Of a DNA stretch of 64,000 bases, positions 25,171 through 33,701 are shown in pieces. This DNA is from Wenzhouxiangella limi (GTDB taxonomy: Bacteria > Pseudomonadota > Gammaproteobacteria > Xanthomonadales > Wenzhouxiangellaceae), in the NCBI RefSeq assembly GCF_010499265.1, contig NZ_JAAGSC010000041.1, positions 235,521 to 299,520 of the forward strand, given 5' to 3'. The translations under genes were made by a program, and so were the position numbers. A model generated the notes under the pieces. That model was not told where the DNA came from and did no database searches. It saw only the letters and a program-made list of their open reading frames with translations. Position 1 is the stretch's first letter; every line of letters begins with the position of its first letter.

Positions 25171-25250
25171 GGGTTTACGGGTTACGCGTTACGGTTTACG
25201 GGCTGGACTGGGGCGGGTTTTCCGTAACCCGTAACCCGTAATCCGTAACC
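25171..25250. repeat. inverted array of TTACGGG/GTAACCC heptamers
   Basis: The left arm (25175-25202) has four tandem heptamers of the TTACGGG type with one or two mismatches. The right arm (25223-25250) has four of the complementary GTAACCC type, three exact. About 20 bases separate the arms. It lies between a terminator and the end of the convergent zincin-like gene. It is the same family as 19585-19666. Confidence 0.75.
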
Positions 25251-25252
25251 CC

Positions 25253-25765
25253 TCAGACCCGCACTCCCCCGCTAGCCGCCAAAATCCCCCGCCCCACCAG
25301 CCACGCCCGCGCCTCCGCCGCGTCTTCCTCAAACCACTTCCGCGCCGACCCCAGCCGAAACGAATACCCCCAGGCATCCATATCGGCCATGCAGCGATCG
25401 CGCCCGAAGCCGGGCAGGCGGTCGGCGAGCAGGATCTGCAGATAGCACACCGCGTTTTCCTCGTCGTAGTCGCCGCCGGCGTTGGTGTGCAGTCCCTGAC
25501 GACGATCGTCGTCCATGCACAGCCAGTGGCAGGCCTCGTGCAGGATGGAGTGGATTGGGGTGTCGTCCCGGGCGTACAGGCGGTTTTCGATCAGCCCGGC
25601 CTCTTCGTCGCCCCAGAAACTGCCGGGGATGGGCTGGCGATTCTCGATCCGCTCAAGCTGCAGGCCCAGTCGCTCAAGAAAGCGGCGGACCGGCTCGGCG
25701 CCCAGGTCGGCCAGACGGATCACATCAGCGCTGTTGGTGTCTTCGATCAATGACCTCTGCCCCAT
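25253..25765 (-). CDS. small zincin-like protein with an HExxH motif
   Basis: A 170-residue protein of no family I can name. It has HSILHEACHWLCMDD: the HEACH is an HExxH zinc-metallopeptidase-type motif inside a helix, with GGDYDEENAVCYLQILLAD about 20 residues later, where a third ligand (Glu or Asp) would be expected. No signal peptide or membrane segment is present. The frame is open far upstream, but that part lies antisense to the histidine kinase gene, so I take the ATG at 25765 (MGQRSLIED), 33 bases from the divergent kinase start. It could be a protease or a non-catalytic metal protein. Confidence 0.65.
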   Translation of the reverse strand: MGQRSLIEDTNSADVIRLADLGAEPVRRFLERLGLQLERIENRQPIPGSFWGDEEAGLIENRLYARDDTPIHSILHEACHWLCMDDDRRQGLHTNAGGDYDEENAVCYLQILLADRLPGFGRDRCMADMDAWGYSFRLGSARKWFEEDAAEARAWLVGRGILAASGGVRV

Positions 25766-25798
25766 GGCGTGGACGGTGAACCGGATTAGAATAAACCC

Positions 25799-26980
25799 AT
25801 GACCGACCGCCTGCTCCAGTCCCTGACCCGCCTCGGCGAGCTCCAGCCCGTTGACTGGCTGCGCTACATGGGTTTTCTGGTCTGGCTGCTGGCGGCCGTG
25901 CCGCTGCTGATTCTGCCGCTGGTGGCCAGCGAGCCGCCGACGCCCGGCGCGATGGTGGGCTGGTGGTCCGGGGCGGTACTGTTTTTGCTGGCTTTCATCC
26001 ACCCGGCCGTGCGCCTCCAGCGCCGCTCGCCGTTCTGGCTGCGGGTGGCGCTGCTGGCGGTGATGTCGGTTTCGGCCTTTGCGGTCAACTATTTCACCCG
26101 CTCCGGCATCGGCAGCCTGCTGGCCATGGTGGTCGCAGCGCTGCTGCCGTGGATGCTGCCGGCGCTGCCCGGCATGGCCTGGGTCGGGACGCTGGCGCTG
26201 GTGTTCGGGGCCTGGGTGATCTTCACGCCTGAAGGAACGTTCTTGCTGGCGCTGATCTTTGTGCTGATGAATCTCGGCCTGACCCTGTTTCCGTTCATCG
26301 CCTCGCTGCTGGCGCTGCAGCAGGTCCAGGCCCGCGCCGACCTGCGCCGGGTCAACTCCGAGCTGCTGGCGACCCAGTCGCTTTTGGCCGAAAACACCCG
26401 CATCGCCGAGCGCGTGCGGATTTCGCGCGATCTGCACGACCTCATCGGCCATCACCTGACCGCGCTGACGCTCAACCTGGAGGTCGCCAGCCACACCAGC
26501 GACGGCAAGGCCAAGGAGCACGTCGACCAGGCCGCGTCGGTGGCCCGGCTGCTGTTGTCGGACGTGCGCGAGGTGGTCGGCGATCTGCGCCGCGACGGCC
26601 AGGTCAATCTGCGCGAGGCCCTGCAGGTGCTGGCCGAGGGCGTGCCGCAGATCACCATTCACCTCGACATTCCCGAGCACCTGGCCCAGACCGAGCCCAG
26701 CCACGCCCAGACCCTGCTCAGATGCGCCCAGGAAGTCATCACCAACGCGGTCCGCCACGCCAACGCCGCCAACCTCTGGATCGAACTGGAATCCGGCCGC
26801 GACGGCATTTCGCTGCGCGCTCGCGACGACGGCCACGGCGCGGCCGAGCTGATGCCCGGTAACGGGCTCAACGGCATGCGCGAGCGCCTGCGCGAACTGG
26901 GCGGGCGGCTGGATATTTCCACCGCTCCGGGGGTAGGTTTCCAGCTGCGCGCCTGGATGCCGCTGGACAAGCCCTTATGA
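25799..26980 (+). CDS. DesK/NarL-type sensor histidine kinase
   Basis: A 393-residue membrane kinase. Residues about 15-170 hold six hydrophobic helices with almost no periplasmic domain, then a coiled linker, so the signal is probably sensed in the membrane. The HisKA_3 phosphoacceptor is ISRDLHDLIGHHLTAL, with His213; the ATPase domain has QEVITNAVRHANA (N box), ARDDGHGAAE and GNGLNGMRERLRELGG (G boxes). This is the DesK/LiaS/NarX family that works with LuxR-type regulators. Its stop overlaps the regulator start (ATGA), which identifies the partner. The signal is unknown; DesK relatives respond to membrane lipid state. Confidence 0.92.
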   Translation: MTDRLLQSLTRLGELQPVDWLRYMGFLVWLLAAVPLLILPLVASEPPTPGAMVGWWSGAVLFLLAFIHPAVRLQRRSPFWLRVALLAVMSVSAFAVNYFTRSGIGSLLAMVVAALLPWMLPALPGMAWVGTLALVFGAWVIFTPEGTFLLALIFVLMNLGLTLFPFIASLLALQQVQARADLRRVNSELLATQSLLAENTRIAERVRISRDLHDLIGHHLTALTLNLEVASHTSDGKAKEHVDQAASVARLLLSDVREVVGDLRRDGQVNLREALQVLAEGVPQITIHLDIPEHLAQTEPSHAQTLLRCAQEVITNAVRHANAANLWIELESGRDGISLRARDDGHGAAELMPGNGLNGMRERLRELGGRLDISTAPGVGFQLRAWMPLDKPL

Positions 26981-27618
26981 TCCGGGTGATGCTGGTCGAC
27001 GACCAGACCCTGGTTCGCCAGGGCGTGCGCTCGCTGCTGGAGCTGTCGGACGATATCGAGGTCATCGCCGAGGCGGTCGACGGCGATAGCGCCATTCGGA
27101 CCGTGCCCGAGCACGCCCCCGACGTGCTGCTGCTGGACATGCGCATGCCCGGCAAGAACGGCCTGGACGTGCTCCAGGCCCTGCAGGCAGCCGGCAGCCT
27201 GCCGCCGACCATCATCCTGACCACCTTCGACGACGAAGAGCTGGTGCTGGCCGGCATCCGCGCCGGCGCGCGCGGCTACCTGCTCAAGGACGTGGCCCTG
27301 GAAGACCTGCTCGAGGCCGTGCGCTCGGTCGCCGCCGGCAAGACCCTGGTCAAGCCGGCCGTCACCGAGCGCCTGCTCAAGGGCCTGGGCCAGCTCAACA
27401 CCGGCTTTTCGGCCCTGGACCAGCCCGACCCCCTGACCGAACGCGAGACCGAGATCGTGCGCCTGATGGCCGGCGGCTACTCCAACAAGGAAATCGCCAG
27501 CGCGCTGAACGTGGCCGAGGGCACGGTCAAGAATCACGTCTCCAACATCCTGTCCAAGATGGGCGTGCGCGACCGCACCCGCGCCGTGCTCAAGGCTTTC
27601 GAGGGCGGATTGATCTAG
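26977..27618 (+). CDS. LuxR/NarL-family response regulator
   Basis: A 213-residue two-domain regulator. The receiver domain shows VDDQ (acidic pocket, Asp8-Asp9), the phosphoacceptor Asp54 in LLLDMRMPG, the switch TTFDD and Lys in LLKDV. The C-terminal HTH (about 145-205) is LTERETEIVRLMAGGYSNKEIA followed by NVAEGTVKNHVSNILSKMGV, a standard LuxR DNA-binding domain. It is translationally coupled to the kinase. Targets are unknown; the M28 peptidase gene 35 bases downstream is a candidate by position. Confidence 0.94.
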   Translation: MIRVMLVDDQTLVRQGVRSLLELSDDIEVIAEAVDGDSAIRTVPEHAPDVLLLDMRMPGKNGLDVLQALQAAGSLPPTIILTTFDDEELVLAGIRAGARGYLLKDVALEDLLEAVRSVAAGKTLVKPAVTERLLKGLGQLNTGFSALDQPDPLTERETEIVRLMAGGYSNKEIASALNVAEGTVKNHVSNILSKMGVRDRTRAVLKAFEGGLI

Positions 27619-27653
27619 AATCGAACCCCGCGACTCAACCACAAGACAACCCC

Positions 27654-29300
27654 ATGCACCAGTTTTTCGCCCTTTCAGCGCTTCTTGCCACACTCGGTCT
27701 TTCTGCTGCAGCCACGGCCGAACTGCCGCCGGTGCCGGGCGACGGTGTCGATCCGGCCCGCTATGGCCAGTACATGGCGACCCTGGCTTCCAACGAGTTC
27801 GAAGGCCGAGCGCCGGGTACGCGCGGTGAGCGCCTGACGGTCAACTACCTGGTCGAAGAGTTTGCCGAGCTGGGGCTTGAGCCCGGCTACGGCGACAGCT
27901 ACCTGCAGCCGGTGCCCATGGTCGAGATGACCAACGAGGCGCGCTCGCCGCTGAACCTGGCGCGCGATGACGAGCGCTGGCAGATGGCATACCCGAACGA
28001 GATGATCACCTGGTCGCGGCGCGGCGGTCGCGAGCCGCACGCGATCGAGGGCTCCGAGCTGGTGTTTGTCGGCTACGGCGTGGTCGCCCCGGAATATGAC
28101 TGGGATGACTACGCCGGCCTGGACGTCACCGGCAAGACCGTGGTCATCCTGGTCAACGACCCGGGCTTTGCCACCGGTGATGAAACCCTGTTCAACGGTC
28201 GCGCCATGACCTACTACGGCCGCTGGACCTACAAGTACGAGGAAGCCGCCCGCCAGGGCGCGGCCGCGGCGCTGATCGTGCACGACACCGAGCCGGCCTC
28301 GTATCCGTGGGAAGTGGTCACCAACTCCTGGTCACAGGCCCAGTTCGAGCTTGGCGATACCGGCGACGAGGCGCTGATGGCGATCGAGGGCTGGATCACT
28401 CTGGACGGGGCGCGCGACCTGTTCGCGCGTAGCGGCGAGGACTTCGATGCCCTCATGAACGACGCCAAGGCGCCGGGTTTCGAGGCCGTGGCGCTGGGCA
28501 CGACAGTCTCGGCCAGCGTGCGCCAGAGCGTGCGTACCGGGGTGTCGTACAACGTGCTCGGCCTGATCCCGGGCAGCGAGCGCCCCGACGAAGCGGTCAT
28601 CTACATGGGCCACTGGGACCACCTGGGCCGCAATATGGCGCTGCCCGGCTCGGCCGGCATCTACAACGGCGCCGTCGACAATGCCACGGGTATCGCCGGG
28701 CTGCTGGAGCTCGCAAGGCTTTACCGCGAAGGCGGCCAGCCCGAGCGCAGCGTGCTGTTTCTGGCCGTCACGCTCGAGGAATACGGCCTGCTGGGCTCGC
28801 GCTACTACGCCAACAATCCGGTGTTTGCGCCCGAGAATACGGTTGCGGCCATCAACATGGACGCCATGAGCCTGGTCGGGCCGACCCACGACGTGGTCGT
28901 GGTCGGCTATGGTTCCTCCGAGCTCGAGCCGTTGCTCGAGCAGGCCGTGGTCGAGCAGGGCCGGCGCATGGTGCCCGAGCCCTCGCCCGAGGCCGGTTTC
29001 TACTACCGCTCCGACCACTTCAACTTCGCCCGCGCCGGTATCCCCGCGCTCTATGCCAAGGGCGGTGTGGAGCACCGCGAGCTGGGGCGTGACTACGGAT
29101 TATCGGTCGAGCGCGACTACCGCGATCGCCGCTACCACAAGCCGGCTGACGAGTTCGATCCCGACTGGGATCTGACCGGCGTGGCCGAAGATTTGGAACT
29201 TCTCTACCGCGTGGGTCGCGGACTGGCGGATGGCGAGGGCTGGCCTAACTGGTACCCGGGCAACGAATTTCGTGCCATTCGGGAACGCCAGCGGCCCTAA
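27654..29300 (+). CDS. secreted M28-family metallopeptidase with PA-like insert
   Basis: A 548-residue exported peptidase. The signal peptide is at 1-22 (ending AAATA). A PA-type insert spans about 130-290 (FVGYGVVAPEYDWDDYAGLD and QGAAAALIVHD). The M28 domain has the five metal ligands in order: His in GHWDHLG (about residue 320), Asp in AVDNATGIAG, the Glu pair in TLEEYGLLGS, Asp in INMDAM and His in YRSDHFNFA. Members are di-zinc aminopeptidases that release N-terminal residues from peptides. The product should be periplasmic or extracellular. It follows the two-component pair by 35 bases and overlaps the convergent small acidic gene by 4. Confidence 0.92.
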   Translation: MHQFFALSALLATLGLSAAATAELPPVPGDGVDPARYGQYMATLASNEFEGRAPGTRGERLTVNYLVEEFAELGLEPGYGDSYLQPVPMVEMTNEARSPLNLARDDERWQMAYPNEMITWSRRGGREPHAIEGSELVFVGYGVVAPEYDWDDYAGLDVTGKTVVILVNDPGFATGDETLFNGRAMTYYGRWTYKYEEAARQGAAAALIVHDTEPASYPWEVVTNSWSQAQFELGDTGDEALMAIEGWITLDGARDLFARSGEDFDALMNDAKAPGFEAVALGTTVSASVRQSVRTGVSYNVLGLIPGSERPDEAVIYMGHWDHLGRNMALPGSAGIYNGAVDNATGIAGLLELARLYREGGQPERSVLFLAVTLEEYGLLGSRYYANNPVFAPENTVAAINMDAMSLVGPTHDVVVVGYGSSELEPLLEQAVVEQGRRMVPEPSPEAGFYYRSDHFNFARAGIPALYAKGGVEHRELGRDYGLSVERDYRDRRYHKPADEFDPDWDLTGVAEDLELLYRVGRGLADGEGWPNWYPGNEFRAIRERQRP

Positions 29301-29605
29301 GCATTGCCGACGTCGCGGTCGCGAGGAGAGTGCAGGTACTCGCTTTCTTCGGCCGACTGCATGACCTGGCGGGCAAGTTCCTCGATGCGCTCGCTGGCGC
29401 TGAGCATGTCGTCCTCGTTGGGCACGTCCTGGGGCTGGTGGGCATAGAGCCAGTAGTGCACGGCGCCGGCGATCAGGCCGTCGGCCAGCGCCCAGGGGTC
29501 AGCATCCGGGTTGGCGTCGGCCAACTGGTTGCCCAGGGCGACGACCGCGTCGGCGGCTTCGTCGAACAGATCCTGGTTGACTTCGTCGATGTCGTCATCC
29601 TGCAT
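29297..29605 (-). CDS. small acidic protein of unknown function
   Basis: A 102-residue, strongly acidic protein, predicted mostly helical (DLFDEAADAVVALGNQLAD, ASERIEELARQVMQSAEE), with a central AGAVHYWLYAHQPQD segment. No signal, membrane helix or known motif. It begins inside the last codons of the patatin-like gene (11-base overlap), which supports a real, coupled gene at the end of the RND pump operon. I do not recognise the family. Confidence 0.65.
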   Translation of the reverse strand: MQDDDIDEVNQDLFDEAADAVVALGNQLADANPDADPWALADGLIAGAVHYWLYAHQPQDVPNEDDMLSASERIEELARQVMQSAEESEYLHSPRDRDVGNA

Positions 29606-30509
29606 CGGGGTATCCCTTGTCCTTGTTCTCGATGGCGGCCCGGGTCAGCCCGGCGCCCAGGTCGATGACCCGGCGGGCCCGATGGAACTCGTGGACCATA
29701 CACGCGTTCTTGGGAATCCGGACCACCAGGTCGGGCTGAAAAATGGCCAGGTGCTGCCGGGTCAGGGCCGCCTCCATGGTATCGAGCGAGCGCATCATCA
29801 CCGCGAACAATCCCGGCTGGGTCTCGCTGGGGTCTTTGTCGCCGGCGAAATTGTCGACAAAATCCCTGAGCTTGTCCCACACGCTGCCCTCGCCGGAGTC
29901 CTTTTCGGTTTCGTTTTCTTTTTCATCCAGTTTGGGGTCGGCCGGTCCGTTGACGTCGGCGACCATGGTCAGGTTGGTCATGCAGCGCAGCGTCGGGGCG
30001 ACCGGGATCGGGTTGAGCAGACCGCCATCGACCAGCACGCGGTTGCGATAGCGATGGGGCGTAAAAATGCCCGGTATGGCAATGGACGCCCGAATCGCGT
30101 CGAACAGCGAACCTCGATCCAGCCACACCTCGCGGCCCTGCTCGATGTCGACGGCCACGGCAGTAAAATCGATCTTGAGGTCGCGGATTTCGAGATCGCC
30201 GACCAGTTCCTCGAGCTTGCCGATGATCTTGCGGCCCTTGATCAGGCCGCCGCCGGCAAAGCTCCAGTCGACCAGCGACAGCACGTCGGATTGCTTGAGG
30301 CCGCACACCCAGTCTTCGTAGGCCTGGAGCTGGCCGGCGGCGTGAATGCCGCCGACCAGCGCACCCATGCTGCTGCCGGCGATCGCCTCAATCTCGGCCC
30401 CGGCGTCTTCCAGCGCCCGGATGACGCCGATGTGGGCCAGGCCCCGGGCGCCGCCCGAGCCGAGCACCAGCGAGACGGTTTTTCCGGACAGGGGCTTTTG
30501 CTCACTCAT
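29595..30509 (-). CDS. patatin-like phospholipase (RssA-like)
   Basis: A 304-residue serine hydrolase of the patatin family. The oxyanion loop LVLGSGGARGLAHIGV, the nucleophile elbow GSSMG (GxSxG) and the catalytic Asp in VDGGLLNP form the Ser-Asp dyad. Between about residues 190 and 230 lies a charged insert (DEKENETEKDSGEGS) not in E. coli RssA. No signal peptide, so probably cytosolic or membrane-peripheral, acting on phospholipids or lysophospholipids. It starts 33 bases after the RND permease stop and overlaps the small acidic gene. Confidence 0.88.
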   Translation of the reverse strand: MSEQKPLSGKTVSLVLGSGGARGLAHIGVIRALEDAGAEIEAIAGSSMGALVGGIHAAGQLQAYEDWVCGLKQSDVLSLVDWSFAGGGLIKGRKIIGKLEELVGDLEIRDLKIDFTAVAVDIEQGREVWLDRGSLFDAIRASIAIPGIFTPHRYRNRVLVDGGLLNPIPVAPTLRCMTNLTMVADVNGPADPKLDEKENETEKDSGEGSVWDKLRDFVDNFAGDKDPSETQPGLFAVMMRSLDTMEAALTRQHLAIFQPDLVVRIPKNACMVHEFHRARRVIDLGAGLTRAAIENKDKGYPDAG

Positions 30510-30542
30510 GCGCCTATTCTAGGCGTTTGCAGACCTTTGGCG

Positions 30543-33500
30543 TTAACTTGAGTCCGCCGCCACCATGCCGTGCCGTTCGCGTCCGCTGACCCGCTGGATC
30601 AGCCGCACGGCATCGTCGCCGATCAGGTACAGGATCGGAATCAGCCCCAGCGTGATGACGGTGGCGAAAACGATGCCGAAAGCCAGCGAGGTGGCCATCG
30701 GGATCACGATCTGGGCCTGGAAGCTGGTCTCGAAGAACACGATCGGCGCCAGCCCCAGGAAGGTCGTCATCGAGGTCAGGATGATGGCCCTGAAGCGCGC
30801 GCGGGCGGCCTTGATGGCTGAGTCTATGCGGCTTTCGCCGGCGCGGCGATGGCGGTTGACGAAGTCGACCAGGATCAGGCTGTCGTTGACCACTACGCCG
30901 GCCAGGGCGATGATGCCGAACACGCTGAGCATGGAGATCGGCATGCCCAGCACCCAGTGGCCGAAAATCGCCCCGATCATGCCGAACGGGATCACCGACA
31001 TGATCAGCAGGGGCTGCAGATAAGATTTCAGCGGAACGGCGATCAGGGCATAGATTAAAAACAGCGCGAAAGCCGTGCCCCAGAGCAGATCGCGCTGGAC
31101 TTCCTGCTGGCTGCGGGTGGAGCCGGCCAGGCGGTAGCGCACGTCCGGATAGCTGGAAAGAATCTGGGGCAAGTGGACTTCGCGCAGGTCGCTGGAGATT
31201 CTGCCCGGCTCGGCCAGGTCCTTGTCGACCCGCGCCGAGACGCTGATCGAGCGCTCGCGGTCGTAGCGGCGGATCAGCGACGGGCTGGAGCCGACCGTGA
31301 CGTCGGCCACTGCGCTGAACGGTACCGCCTCGCCGGCCGGAGTGCGGATGCGCATGCTTTCCAGGTAGCCCTCCGAGGAGCGCTGCTCGCGCGGATAGCG
31401 CACCATCACCCGAACATCGTCCTGGCCGCGCTGAATGCGCTGGACTTCCTCGCCGAAGAAGGCCTGACGCACCTGGCGGGCGAGATCCTGCTGGGTCAGT
31501 CCCAGGCTCTCGGCCTCGGGACGGATCTCAAGCTGCAGTTCGCGGGTGCCGCCGTCGAAGGAGTTGCGAATGTCGAAGGTGCCGTTGTAGCTGCGGATTT
31601 GCGCTTCCAGTTCCGCTGCGGCGGATTCGAGCTGGGCCAGGTCGCGCCCGACCAGCTGGAAACTCAGGTCCGGCCCGTCGCCGCCGGGCCCGCCGGCCCC
31701 GCCGATGCGCATGGCGCGAACGCCCGGGATCTCGCCGACTTCCTCGCGCCAGATGCGCTCGAGCTCGCGCGTGCTGACCCGGTTTTCTTCATCGCGGGTC
31801 AGCTCAACCAGCATGCCGCCGGTGGTGTCCGAGCCCGACCAGGAGAACACGGTGCGCACCACCGGCCGGTCGAATCCGCGCTCGGCCTGGATTTTGGCGT
31901 CGGCCGTGGCCAGCGCTTCGGCCAGTAAATCCAGGTTGGCGTGGGTGACCTCAGCCGGCGTGCCCTCGTTCATTTCCAGGTCGACCTGCATGAAATCGCC
32001 GGCCAGGTCGGGGAAGAACACGACCCGGACCATGCCGCCGGCGATCAGTCCGAAAGACAGGATCAGGATCGAGATAAAGCCGGCCAGCGCCAGGTAGCGG
32101 TTGCGCAGCAGCACCTTGAGCGAGGGCAGGTAGACGTTGTCGACCAGGTGGTACAGGCCGTCGGAAAAGCCGCGCTGGAAGCGGATCATCCGGTTGCTCG
32201 TGTCGGCCTCGTATTTGCGCACCTTCATGTGGGCCAGGTGGGCGGGAAGAATCAGCTTGGATTCGATCAGCGACATGATCAGGCACAGCACCACGACCCA
32301 GCCGATGGCGGCAAAGAACTGCCCCTGCACGCCGGAGACCAGCAGGATAGGGGCGAACGCCGCAATCGTGGTCAGCACCCCGAAGGTGGCCGGAACCGCG
32401 ACCTTGTAGACGCCGTTGACCACGTTGTCGACCGAATGTCCCTTGGCCCTGATCTCGGTGTAGGCCGACTCGCCCATGACGATGGCGTCGTCGACCACAA
32501 TCCCCAGCACCACGAGGAAGCCGAACAGGCTGATCATGTTGATCGTGACGCCGACCACCGGCAGCAGCCACATCGCGCCCATAAAGGCCACCAGCAGCCC
32601 GACCATCACCCAGAAAGCCAGCTTCAGGCGCAAAAACAGGGTCAGGATCAGAAACACCAGCAGCGCACCGGCGGCCAGGTTCTTGCCCATCATCTCGATG
32701 CGCCCGCGCAGCAGGTAGGAGATGTCGGCCCAGTGGTCGATGTTGATTCCCGCCGGCAGATCGGCCTGGGCCTGGTCGATGTAGTTGCGCACTTCCCGGG
32801 CGACGGCCAGGGCGTCCTGGTCGCCGACGCTCATGACCCGGATGGCAATCGCCGGCTGACCGTTGTGGCGGGCGTAGAAATCGCGCTCGACGAAGCCGTC
32901 GCGGATCTCGGCGATATCGCGCACCTGGACCCGGCTGCCGTCGGCGTTGGTGCGCACAACGATGTCTTCGAAGTCGGCCGCGACGTAGGCCTGGCCGACG
33001 GTGCGCACCAGCACGTCGCCGCCCGAGGTCTCGATGCGACCGCCGGGCAGATCCAGCGACGAGCGCCGGATGGCCTGGGCGACTTCGCCCAGGGTCAGGT
33101 TGTACGAACGCAGGGTTTCCTCGCGCACCTCGATGCCGATCTCGTAGGGCCGTGCGCCGGTCAGTTCGGCCCGGGTGACCGAGGGCAGGGCGGTGATGTC
33201 GTCGCGCATCTGGCGGGCGGCTTCCTTGAGCGTGCGCTCGGGCACGGAGCCGAACACCGACACCCAGATGACGTTCTGGCTCCAGGTGGCGCGCCGGTAG
33301 CGCGGGCGCTCGGTCTCGGCCGGGAAGGTGGGGATGGCATCGACCCGGCTTTTGATGGTGTCGAGCACCTCGAGGACGTCATAGCCGGCCTCGACCTCGA
33401 CCGTGACCGTGCCGGCACCCTCGCGGGCGGTGGCGATGATTTCGCGCACGCCGTCGAGATCCTGGATGGCTTCCTCGATCTTGATCAAGACACCCTGCTC

Positions 33501-33701
33501 GACGTCCTTGGGGGTGCCGCCGCGGTAGGGCACGGTCACGGTCACAAGGTTGGTCTCCACCCTGGGGGTGATTTCCTTGCTGATGGTGATCGCTGAATAC
33601 GTGCCGCCGGCGATCAGGCAGATCATGAGCAGGTTGGCCGCGACCGGGTTGTGCGCGAACCAGGCGATGATCTGGCCGTACCAGTTGCGGGCCTCGCTCA
33701 T
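30543..33701 (-). CDS. RND-family efflux permease
   Basis: A 1052-residue inner-membrane proton antiporter with the RND plan: TM1 near residues 14-35, a large periplasmic loop, TM2-6, a second loop, TM8-12. FLVVLGIVVDDAIVMGE carries the paired Asp of the proton relay at about residue 402. The opening VAANLLMICLIAGG and GGTPKDVEQGVLIKIEEAI segment, and the second loop reading FAVFFP-type VRVVFFPDLAG, mark the HAE-1-related branch rather than metal pumps. Substrates are unknown. It is coupled to the adaptor gene by an ATGA overlap; no outer-membrane factor gene is present, so a TolC-like channel must come from elsewhere. Confidence 0.92.
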   Translation of the reverse strand: MSEARNWYGQIIAWFAHNPVAANLLMICLIAGGTYSAITISKEITPRVETNLVTVTVPYRGGTPKDVEQGVLIKIEEAIQDLDGVREIIATAREGAGTVTVEVEAGYDVLEVLDTIKSRVDAIPTFPAETERPRYRRATWSQNVIWVSVFGSVPERTLKEAARQMRDDITALPSVTRAELTGARPYEIGIEVREETLRSYNLTLGEVAQAIRRSSLDLPGGRIETSGGDVLVRTVGQAYVAADFEDIVVRTNADGSRVQVRDIAEIRDGFVERDFYARHNGQPAIAIRVMSVGDQDALAVAREVRNYIDQAQADLPAGINIDHWADISYLLRGRIEMMGKNLAAGALLVFLILTLFLRLKLAFWVMVGLLVAFMGAMWLLPVVGVTINMISLFGFLVVLGIVVDDAIVMGESAYTEIRAKGHSVDNVVNGVYKVAVPATFGVLTTIAAFAPILLVSGVQGQFFAAIGWVVVLCLIMSLIESKLILPAHLAHMKVRKYEADTSNRMIRFQRGFSDGLYHLVDNVYLPSLKVLLRNRYLALAGFISILILSFGLIAGGMVRVVFFPDLAGDFMQVDLEMNEGTPAEVTHANLDLLAEALATADAKIQAERGFDRPVVRTVFSWSGSDTTGGMLVELTRDEENRVSTRELERIWREEVGEIPGVRAMRIGGAGGPGGDGPDLSFQLVGRDLAQLESAAAELEAQIRSYNGTFDIRNSFDGGTRELQLEIRPEAESLGLTQQDLARQVRQAFFGEEVQRIQRGQDDVRVMVRYPREQRSSEGYLESMRIRTPAGEAVPFSAVADVTVGSSPSLIRRYDRERSISVSARVDKDLAEPGRISSDLREVHLPQILSSYPDVRYRLAGSTRSQQEVQRDLLWGTAFALFLIYALIAVPLKSYLQPLLIMSVIPFGMIGAIFGHWVLGMPISMLSVFGIIALAGVVVNDSLILVDFVNRHRRAGESRIDSAIKAARARFRAIILTSMTTFLGLAPIVFFETSFQAQIVIPMATSLAFGIVFATVITLGLIPILYLIGDDAVRLIQRVSGRERHGMVAADSS

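Noticed and set aside
25766-26836. Upstream extension of the HExxH gene to a 527-residue protein
   Set aside because: The extension is exactly antisense to the histidine kinase gene and has the usual His/Gln/Arg-rich shadow composition.
31941-33596. Long plus-strand ORF opposite the RND permease
   Set aside because: His/Asp/Gln-rich shadow of the real minus-strand frame, which carries all RND motifs.
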